Of a stretch of 5,225 bases of DNA, positions 1-4,579 are shown piece after piece; the first letter of the stretch is position 1, and the number at the start of each line of letters is the position of its first letter. Origin of the DNA: a bacterium (GTDB taxonomy: Bacteria > Krumholzibacteriota > Krumholzibacteriia > JACNKJ01); the NCBI GenBank assembly GCA_014382085.1, contig JACNKJ010000014.1, forward strand, positions 1-5,225, given 5' to 3'. The notes under the pieces were generated by a model. That model worked only from the letters and a program-made list of their open reading frames with translations, made no database searches and had not been told where the DNA came from. A program made the position numbers and the translations under genes.

Positions 1-728
1 GTGGAGGGTCGGCTCATGTCTTCAAGCAGATGCAAGGGTAGGGCGGCATCCATTTGCTTGTTTCCCGTAGGATGACGAAACCAGGCTTCCAGGGAATCGC
101 GCCACTGGGACAGGCCGCCCGGCCGACCGCAATGCAGGGTCAGAATGGATGATTCTCCGGACTTCCAACGATCCATGAGCTCGAAAAGTTGAGGCGTGAT
201 CTCCGCCGGCGGCTCCGGTGGCTGATAGCTGAGCTCGGCGTCCGAAGTCAAAGGCTCGGTCAAGGTCTCGCCACCAACGGGATCCACCAGCATGGACGGT
301 GACAAGTAGAGGGGAGCGCCGGATGAGTCGCGCCAGATCATGCGCCGGTCGGGCCGCGGCGGAGCAATGCTGTCTTCCTTGCAGGCCTGCCTGTCCTGCG
401 CCAGGATTTCCCTGAAATGAGTCGCCTTCTCGTCGCCGGGTCTCAAGGCCGTGGCGCCGTTGGGAATTTCGCAGAGCAGGGTCAAGCTGCCACCCTCACG
501 GCCCAATCGTGTCTGAGGAATTCGCTCGCCAAGCACTTCGCGATAGCGAGACAGTCGCCAGGCCACGCTGCGGCGATCCAGCATGCGACCTTCGGGGTCT
601 GCTGGATAGGTAAAGAGCAGGCTGGGGCGATTGTTGATGATGTCGCGCACCATCCAGGACTGCCAGGCCCGGCCCTCGGCCAGGGCTGCCTCTACGCGAT
701 AACGGGATTGGAAGATCTGGCCGATCAT
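1..728 (-). CDS. Pseudokinase-like protein with degenerate NTPase-like segment (partial, 3' end off the left edge)
   Basis: The frame is open without a stop from an ATG at 728 to the window edge (242 codons). The start has a strong Shine-Dalgarno (TGGAGG, then CCCC, then ATG). Residues 3-42 follow the start of a PknB-like kinase N-lobe (G-Q-x-F-x-x-R-Y-R-V-E-x-x-L-A-E-G, later R-D), but the glycine loop reads AEGRAW and the VAIK position reads LLFTYP, so the ATP-binding lysine is absent. A hinge-like stretch lies at 82-91 (LTLLCEIPNG). Where HRD and DFG are expected (about 119-144) there is only IAPPRPDRRMIW and G-A-P-L-Y-L, without catalytic Asp residues. After a Pro/Glu-rich linker (about 159-176), residues 182-217 look like the start of a P-loop ATPase, with GRPGGLSQ in place of GxxGxGK[ST]. 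I infer a non-catalytic scaffold or sensor, possibly the N-terminus of a larger kinase/AAA regulator. The reading frame is secure; the family assignment is tentative. Confidence 0.6.
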   Translation of the reverse strand, partial: MIGQIFQSRYRVEAALAEGRAWQSWMVRDIINNRPSLLFTYPADPEGRMLDRRSVAWRLSRYREVLGERIPQTRLGREGGSLTLLCEIPNGATALRPGDEKATHFREILAQDRQACKEDSIAPPRPDRRMIWRDSSGAPLYLSPSMLVDPVGGETLTEPLTSDAELSYQPPEPPAEITPQLFELMDRWKSGESSILTLHCGRPGGLSQWRDSLEAWFRHPTGNKQMDAALPLHLLEDMSRPS

Positions 729-743
729 GGGGCCTCCAGCCAG

Positions 744-771
744 TAAAGTATTTTAACAGTTCAATACCTTA
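744..771. promoter_or_regulatory. Imperfect inverted repeat, operator-like
   Basis: TAAAGTATT (744-752) and AATACCTTA (763-771) form an inverted repeat matching at 8 of 9 positions around a 10-nt centre. It sits in an AT-rich patch that stands out from the GC-rich surroundings and overlaps the proposed -10 element of the leftward gene. This is the geometry expected for a dimeric repressor site. No regulator family is identifiable from the sequence. Confidence 0.35.
750..758 (-). promoter_or_regulatory. Candidate extended -10 promoter for the leftward pseudokinase-like gene
   Basis: On the minus strand TGTTAAAAT (758 to 750) fits an extended -10 (TGn followed by TAAAAT, 5 of 6 to TATAAT). No good -35 lies 16-18 bp upstream, as is usual for extended -10 promoters. 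Transcription would begin near 743 and leave a leader of about 15 nt containing the GGAGG ribosome site before the ATG at 728. Confidence 0.4.
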
Positions 772-827
772 GCAGGATCTTCTCTCCGCGGCAAGCCCAC
801 AAAGTCTTGCAAGGTCACGATTTCCGC

Positions 828-856
828 TGGATACGAGGGCGGCCAGACACTACAAT
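828..856 (+). promoter_or_regulatory. Candidate sigma-70-type promoter for the lipoprotein/apbE pair
   Basis: TGGATA (828-833, 4 of 6 to TTGACA) and TACAAT (851-856, 5 of 6 to TATAAT) are separated by a 17-bp spacer. A start near 863 would give a leader of about 22 nt carrying the AAAGGA ribosome site (874-879) ahead of the ATG at 885. The match is by inspection only, and the organism's promoter consensus is unknown. Confidence 0.4.
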
Positions 857-884
857 TCCCGGGCCTCCATTCGAAAGGAATCCC

Positions 885-1691
885 ATGAAAGCGATTCGTC
901 ACCTGGTACTGGTGGCTCTGATTCTCGTCCTGGCCGGCTGCAGCCTGGACGACCCCTATGAGCCCGAACCCGAAGTGAGCTACGAAAACCTAGCCGTACC
1001 AGGGGATTACGCGAGCATTTCAGCCGCCATCGCCGTCGCTGCAACCTGGGATACCATTCGCGTGGCTCCCGGCCGCTACACAGAAAGCTTCACCCTGCCG
1101 CCCGACGTCATGCTCTTCGGTGCGGCCGCCGACCGTTGCTCCATCATCGGGCAGGTCACCATTGAAGATTCAGGTACGGAAGCCCGCTTCGAGAAGGTCT
1201 ATGTGAGCAACGCGGCCGGTAGCGGCCTGATGCTGGTGGATGCGAGCCCACAGGTAAGCCACTGCATTTTCGAAGATTGCCAGGATGCGGGCATCGAGAT
1301 CGTGGGCAACAGCGCGGCCGAGATTTTCGGCTGCCTGATTTCCAATAACGGTCGCGGCATACTTCTGCGCGACGCCACCCTACCCGGTCACTATTGGGAT
1401 TACGATCACATCGAAGGAACCTCACCGAGGGTCTCAGGTTCGAACCTCTTCGACAATGGCGGCATCGGCGAAGAAGCGATCAACATCGTCTTCGAGAACA
1501 TACTCGCGCCGGACACCCTGGGCGTTAACGACAACTACTGGGGCATCACACCCGTGGGATCCGATCCTGTGAATCTGACTATCTTCGACGAGAAAGATGG
1601 ACCGCCTCATATCAACGGCTGGGCCGACACCGACAACTGCGTTTTCAAACCTCTGCCCCACGATCCCCTGGACTGGCAATGGGACGATTAG
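885..1691 (+). CDS. Right-handed beta-helix lipoprotein (NosD/DUF1565-like)
   Basis: This 268-residue secreted lipoprotein has a short basic N-terminus (MKAIRH), a hydrophobic run at 7-16 and the lipobox LAGC, which places the lipidated Cys at 19. Ser follows at +2, compatible with outer-membrane sorting if the usual Lol rule applies. An acidic Pro/Glu tether (22-32) leads to the opening typical of parallel beta-helix repeat proteins: VPGDYASISAAI, then D-T-I-R-V-A-P-G-R-Y-T-E (38-67), then L-F-G-A and I-I-G-Q. Beta-helix coils with scattered asparagine turns continue to about residue 219 (N-D-N-Y-W-G), followed by a closing I-F-D-E-K-D-G segment. I chose the ATG at 885 over an in-frame ATG at 807 because it has AAAGGA 5 nt upstream and exposes the signal peptide at the true N-terminus. 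Such domains often bind or cut polysaccharides, but no catalytic residues are recognisable. Its end overlaps apbE by 13 bp. Confidence 0.85.
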   Translation: MKAIRHLVLVALILVLAGCSLDDPYEPEPEVSYENLAVPGDYASISAAIAVAATWDTIRVAPGRYTESFTLPPDVMLFGAAADRCSIIGQVTIEDSGTEARFEKVYVSNAAGSGLMLVDASPQVSHCIFEDCQDAGIEIVGNSAAEIFGCLISNNGRGILLRDATLPGHYWDYDHIEGTSPRVSGSNLFDNGGIGEEAINIVFENILAPDTLGVNDNYWGITPVGSDPVNLTIFDEKDGPPHINGWADTDNCVFKPLPHDPLDWQWDD

Positions 1692-2719
1692 TCACGGCCG
1701 TTATGCTCACCTCGCTCATGGCCTGCACGCCAGGCGAGAAGGAACATCGGCGCGACTACGCGGTCATGGGTACCGAGGCGGCCTGCCGCATCATTAGCGA
1801 TGATCGCGATCTCGCCGGCGAGGCCTTCGACCAGGTGGCCGCCGTCTTCGATTCGGTGAACACGCTCATGAGTACCTGGAGCGCCGACTCGGAGATCTCG
1901 CGGCTCAATCGAGCGCCCGCCGATTCAGCTTTTACGCTATCGCCCTGGATGGTCGACTGTCTGCATCTATCCATCCGCCTCAATGATCGCAGCGCCGGAG
2001 CTTTCGACGTGACCGCCGAACCCCTCATGCGCCTTTGGGGCTTCTATCGCCGGGAAGGACGCCTGCCCTCCCCCATGGAAATTGCCGGCGCTCGAAAAAG
2101 CATGGGCCGTTTCTACCTGGATGACGCCTGGGGCAAGCTGACCAAGCAGGCCGACGCCACAGCCTTCGACCTGGGCGGAATCGCCAAGGGCTTCGCCGTG
2201 AAGAAGTGCGAGGCGGCCCTGCGCGAACTAGGTTTCACCAACGCGCTGGTGGATCTGGGCGGAAACATGGCCTGCATGGGCGCGCCGCTTGGCAAAGAGG
2301 CCTGGAGCGTGGGCATCAAGGATCCCCTGCGCAAAGATCAGATCTTCGCCAAGGTCGAATTGCGTGATGAATCGGTGGCCACCAGCGGCAGCTATGAACG
2401 CTTCGTGGAAATCGATGGACGGCGCTACGGACACATCATGAACCCGGCCACAGGTCGCCCTGCCGAGGGCTTGCTCAGCGCTACCGCCATCTGCAAGGAT
2501 GCGGCCCTGGCCGATGGGCTATCCACCGCGCTCTTCGTGCTTGGTCCCGCTGGTGCCAAGGAATTGCTGAACGATGCCTACCCCGATGTGGACGCGGTGC
2601 TGGTGATTCCGGGCGAAGATGGCGAGAAGCCGACGGTGTGGATCACACCGGGCCTGAAGGGGCGCTTCGAACTCTTGCCCGACTACATCGACAGCTACCT
2701 GCTCGAAGACGGCTGCTAG
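1679..2719 (+). CDS. apbE: FAD:protein FMN transferase, lipoprotein form
   Basis: ApbE-family enzymes use FAD to attach FMN by a phosphoester bond to a threonine in periplasmic targets such as RnfG, RnfD, NqrB and NqrC. The 346 residues match the usual length. Visible family motifs are MGT (30-32), EISRLNR (72-78), FDVT (109-112), DLGGIAKG (164-171), VDLGGN (191-196), ATSG (234-237), HIMNPATG (252-259) and ADGLSTALFVLG (278-289). In the last, D279 and T283 have the spacing of the conserved metal-site Asp and Thr. The N-terminus is a short signal with lipobox LMAC, lipidated on C16, so the enzyme should be membrane-anchored facing the periplasm. The start overlaps the end of the preceding lipoprotein gene by 13 bp and has no good Shine-Dalgarno, which suggests translational coupling. 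The next ATG (1703) would leave too short a signal peptide. RnfD and RnfG, encoded nearby on the other strand, are the obvious substrates. Confidence 0.95.
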   Translation: MGRLVTAVMLTSLMACTPGEKEHRRDYAVMGTEAACRIISDDRDLAGEAFDQVAAVFDSVNTLMSTWSADSEISRLNRAPADSAFTLSPWMVDCLHLSIRLNDRSAGAFDVTAEPLMRLWGFYRREGRLPSPMEIAGARKSMGRFYLDDAWGKLTKQADATAFDLGGIAKGFAVKKCEAALRELGFTNALVDLGGNMACMGAPLGKEAWSVGIKDPLRKDQIFAKVELRDESVATSGSYERFVEIDGRRYGHIMNPATGRPAEGLLSATAICKDAALADGLSTALFVLGPAGAKELLNDAYPDVDAVLVIPGEDGEKPTVWITPGLKGRFELLPDYIDSYLLEDGC

Positions 2720-2919
2720 CCGCCGGCGATTTCCTTCGCGATGAGAATGGGTAGGATGATGTAGAGAATGGTGTCGCGCACCAAGTAGTACAGGAAGATC
2801 GCCGCTCCCACCTTCCAACCATAGCGCTTGAAGTAGTAACGCATCTTATCGCTGATGCGCCGGAAGTGTCGGCCCATGAAACCGCCCCGTGCGGGCTCCT
2901 CACTCGGCGATGACTTCAT
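2716..2919 (-). CDS. Small single-pass membrane protein of unknown function
   Basis: This 67-residue protein has a basic, polar N-terminal half (about 10 Lys/Arg between residues 11 and 36), then a hydrophobic stretch at 37-60 (VGAAIFLYYLV, R48-D49, TILYIILPILI) and a short tail. The positive-inside rule predicts a cytoplasmic N-terminus. The Arg-Asp pair falls in the middle of the hydrophobic segment, which is unusual. The start at 2919 overlaps the upstream ABM gene by 20 bp and has AAGGTGGAG just upstream. An alternative ATG at 2877 would give 53 residues and a 22-bp gap, but only a weak GGGGCGG site. The gene is probably co-transcribed with the ABM gene. Its stop codon interlocks with that of apbE on the opposite strand. 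I do not recognise the family; the hydrophobic pattern and operon position argue for a real gene. Confidence 0.65.
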   Translation of the reverse strand: MKSSPSEEPARGGFMGRHFRRISDKMRYYFKRYGWKVGAAIFLYYLVRDTILYIILPILIAKEIAGG

Positions 2920-3205
2920 ACTTCTCCACCTTGGACGTGATCAGCATGTTTCCGTCAGCGTCGCGGAACTCGCCCACGCGCTTGTGACCCTCGCGGAACT
3001 CGGGGCTGTCCACCCATCCCTTGAAGGACTCTTCTTTGTCCCAGTGCGTTACGACGATGTACTCGTTCTCCACGGTAGACTTCAAAATCTCGGCCCGAAT
3101 GAATCCGGGGCGACGATCCACGGCCATGGCTCGGGTGCCGAAGTACTTCTCGAACTTTTCACGATGGGAATCGGGCACGGTCATACGGTTCATCATGACG
3201 AACAA
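2900..3205 (-). CDS. ABM-fold monooxygenase, IsdG/HmoB-like (putative heme-degrading)
   Basis: This 101-residue cytoplasmic protein has the ferredoxin-like alpha/beta layout of the antibiotic biosynthesis monooxygenase (ABM) domain. Beta strand 1 is FVMMNRMTV, a helix spans 14-27 (HREKFEKYFGTRAM), then come PGF (33-35), the strand YIVVTHW (49-55) and the segment S-F-K-G-W-V-D-S-P-E-F-R-E-G-H (60-74). N6, W64 and H74 match the catalytic Asn/Trp/His of IsdG-type heme oxygenases; the Trp-His spacing of 10 is identical to S. aureus IsdG (W67, H77), and N7 there pairs with N6 here. IsdG-type enzymes open heme and release iron. Other ABM members act on quinones or have no known substrate, so heme is an inference. 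The start is TTG, fixed by a strong ribosome site. It is the first gene of a likely two-gene unit with the small membrane protein, separated from rnfE by a terminator. Confidence 0.8.
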   Translation of the reverse strand: MFVMMNRMTVPDSHREKFEKYFGTRAMAVDRRPGFIRAEILKSTVENEYIVVTHWDKEESFKGWVDSPEFREGHKRVGEFRDADGNMLITSKVEKYEVIAE

Positions 3206-3211
3206 AGTGGG

Positions 3212-3218
3212 CTCCTTT
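3212..3218 (-). promoter_or_regulatory. Ribosome binding site that fixes a TTG start for the ABM gene
   Basis: On the minus strand AAAGGAG (3218 to 3212) lies 6 nt before TTG at 3205-3203. The first in-frame ATG (3196) would be 15 nt away, too far, and starting there would trim the first beta strand of the ABM fold. The TTG start is therefore preferred. Confidence 0.75.
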
Positions 3219-3263
3219 GGGGGCGTGAACTAAATCTAGAGATTTCCAAGATAATTTACGCCA

Positions 3264-3298
3264 CAGAAAAATCAATACCCCGGCCTGAATGGCCGGGG
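3264..3298 (-). terminator. Rho-independent terminator of the rnf operon
   Basis: CCCCGGCC (3278-3285) and GGCCGGGG (3291-3298) form a perfect 8-bp GC stem with a 5-nt loop. On the minus strand it is followed by TATTGATTTTTCTG, an interrupted U-tract. It lies about 30 nt past the rnfE stop and ends leftward transcription before the ABM gene, which therefore should have its own promoter, in or just after the T-tract. On the plus strand the stem is not followed by a T-run. Confidence 0.8.
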
Positions 3299-3304
3299 CG
3301 AGAC

Positions 3305-3318
3305 TGTACCCGGGTACA
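3305..3318. repeat. 14-bp perfect palindrome
   Basis: TGTACCCGGGTACA is a perfect palindrome with no loop, between the rnfE stop (3330) and the terminator stem. It is too compact to form an RNA hairpin without opening central pairs, so a protein-binding site is more natural. Its position, about 100 bp upstream of the ABM gene start, would suit an upstream operator. The role is unknown. Confidence 0.4.
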
Positions 3319-3329
3319 ATTTCTGGCGG

Positions 3330-4004
3330 TTATCGGTCTACATCCATCTTGCAGAGCACGCAGTTCCCGCAATCCATTTCCCGCGGGGGCTCGTAGGTCT
3401 CGCCTGCACGAATGGCGCGACGTTCCTCGAGCTTGTTCATACCGGCGAGCAGGAAGCCCAGGCCCAGGAATGCGCCGGGGGGCAGGATCATCACCAGGAA
3501 GGGCGGGAAGCTCGGTCCCATGATGGGCCAGCCGAGCAGGGTGCCCGAGCCTAATATCTCGCGCAGTCCGCCGAGAATCATGAGGCTGAGCGTGAAGCCG
3601 ATGCCCATGCCCAGTCCATCAGCCAGGGAACGCATGACGCCGTTGCGACTGGCGAAGGCCTCGGCGCGGCCGAGGATGATGCAGTTCACCACGATGAGCG
3701 GGATGAAGAGTCCCAGGCTCTTGTGCAGTTCGTAGAAAAAGCCGTGCATGACCAGATCCACCACCGTGACGAAGCTGGCGATGACCACGATGTAGGCCGG
3801 AATGCGCACTTTTTTGGGAATGAAATTGCGCAGCAGCGACACCATGAGGTTGCTCATGAGGAGCACGAAGGTGGAGGCCAGGCCCATGCCCAGACCGTTT
3901 TCCACCGAGGTGGTCACGGCCAGCACCGGGCACATGCCCAGGACCAGGCGGAAGACCGGATTCTCTTTCCAAATGCCTTTGCTAAAATCTCCCATGAGAC
4001 TCAT
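3330..4004 (-). CDS. rnfE: Rnf electron-transport complex subunit E
   Basis: RnfE is an integral membrane subunit of the Rnf complex, which couples electron transfer between ferredoxin and NAD to H+ or Na+ movement. The 224 residues give about six membrane spans. Family hallmarks are WKENPVFRLVLGMCP (12-26), TTSVENGLGMGLA (31-43), RNFIPKKVRIP (59-69) and IPLIVVNCIILGRAEAFASRNG (101-122, split by C108). C25 and C108 correspond to the cysteines that, with two from RnfA, hold the intramembrane [2Fe-2S] cluster in solved Rnf and Nqr complexes. A polar C-terminal tail (about 191-224) ends with C212, C215 and C218 in a CxxCxxC pattern. The start at 4004 overlaps the rnfG stop (ATGA) and has GGGGAGGTG 6 nt upstream. 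It is the last gene of the operon, with a terminator just downstream; rnfA is not downstream and probably lies upstream, as in rnfABCDGE orders. Confidence 0.96.
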   Translation of the reverse strand: MSLMGDFSKGIWKENPVFRLVLGMCPVLAVTTSVENGLGMGLASTFVLLMSNLMVSLLRNFIPKKVRIPAYIVVIASFVTVVDLVMHGFFYELHKSLGLFIPLIVVNCIILGRAEAFASRNGVMRSLADGLGMGIGFTLSLMILGGLREILGSGTLLGWPIMGPSFPPFLVMILPPGAFLGLGFLLAGMNKLEERRAIRAGETYEPPREMDCGNCVLCKMDVDR

Positions 4005-4579
4005 GCGTCCACCTCCCCGGAGGTCGCGAGGCGCGGCAGATCATCCGCGAATTGCTTCAGGGCATTTTGCACCGCATCGGCCAGGGCGCGCCCGGTAACC
4101 GTAGCACCGGTGACCGCGTCGATGTCGCCGCCATCCTTGCTCATGCGCCAGTCGGTGGCGGCGAGAGTCTTGCCGCCGAAGAAGCCCGCCAGCAGATCCG
4201 CGTCGGAGTAGTTGGCGCCCAGGCCCGGCGTTTCCGCGTGACGCAGGATGCGCATGCCCTCGATGGCTCCCGATGCATCCACGCCGATCATCACTTCGAT
4301 CTCGCCCGAGTAGCCAAGCTGGGTAACACCGCGGAAGGCCCAGCCCACCACGGCGCCGTCCTTCATGGCCGGATAGTAAGTGCGGAGGTCCAGTTCCACC
4401 GCGTCGGTGCCGGGATCGTTGTCGTGGTAGGGCAGCACCGCGATCACCGCTTCCATCTTGGCCGCGTACTCGGCCGTGGCGATGGGCTCGGCGGTGAAGC
4501 TGGCTACCTGGCTGAGCGCCAGGGCGGCCACGGCGCAGATGAGAGCCAGCCTGAGCGAAAGGTTCATGGCTTCCTTCAT
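4001..4579 (-). CDS. rnfG: Rnf electron-transport complex subunit G, FMN-binding
   Basis: RnfG is a membrane-anchored subunit whose soluble domain carries covalent FMN outside the cytoplasmic membrane. The 192 residues comprise one N-terminal membrane anchor (about 7-28) and an FMN-binding domain (about 65-175). Motifs seen are Y90-S91-G92 with a following strand, HAETPGLG (114-121) and D154-A-V-T-G-A-T160-V-T162, the Dxx[ST]GAT flavinylation motif in which T160 is the expected FMN attachment site. The start at 4579 overlaps the rnfD stop by ATGA and has GAGGAGG a few bases upstream; the stop overlaps the rnfE start in the same way, so the three genes are translationally coupled. Length and motif order are normal for the family. 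An NqrC identity is less likely because the neighbours are RnfD- and RnfE-like and the protein is short. Confidence 0.95.
   Translation of the reverse strand: MKEAMNLSLRLALICAVAALALSQVASFTAEPIATAEYAAKMEAVIAVLPYHDNDPGTDAVELDLRTYYPAMKDGAVVGWAFRGVTQLGYSGEIEVMIGVDASGAIEGMRILRHAETPGLGANYSDADLLAGFFGGKTLAATDWRMSKDGGDIDAVTGATVTGRALADAVQNALKQFADDLPRLATSGEVDA

Noticed and set aside
417..746. Plus-strand open frame of 109 codons
   Set aside because: It lies antisense to the leftward pseudokinase-like gene, which has a strong ribosome site, and its translation shows no recognisable domain.
807..884. 26-codon N-terminal extension of the beta-helix lipoprotein from an upstream ATG
   Set aside because: It would bury the signal peptide and lipobox inside the protein, and the ATG at 885 has a well-spaced AAAGGA site.
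1434..1679. Minus-strand open frame of 81 codons
   Set aside because: It is fully antisense to the lipoprotein gene; it is a reading-frame shadow typical of GC-rich DNA.
2715..2728. Adjacent short palindromes GCTAGC and CGCCGGCG after apbE as a possible terminator
   Set aside because: They do not form one stem with a loop and no T-run follows on either strand; they also lie in the coding end of the small membrane protein.
3219..3277. A sigma-70-type promoter for the ABM gene
   Set aside because: The region is AT-rich and has -10-like strings (TAGATT, AAATTAT) on the minus strand, but none pairs with a convincing -35 at 16-18 bp, so I do not call a specific site.
2855..3523. Plus-strand open frame of 222 codons
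   Set aside because: It is antisense across the small membrane protein, the ABM gene, a terminator and the end of rnfE. Its translation is low-complexity, rich in Arg, Gly and Ser at the end, with no domain.
3723..4211. Plus-strand open frame of 162 codons, rich in His
   Set aside because: It is the antisense shadow of rnfE and rnfG; the His richness comes from reverse-reading membrane-protein codons.
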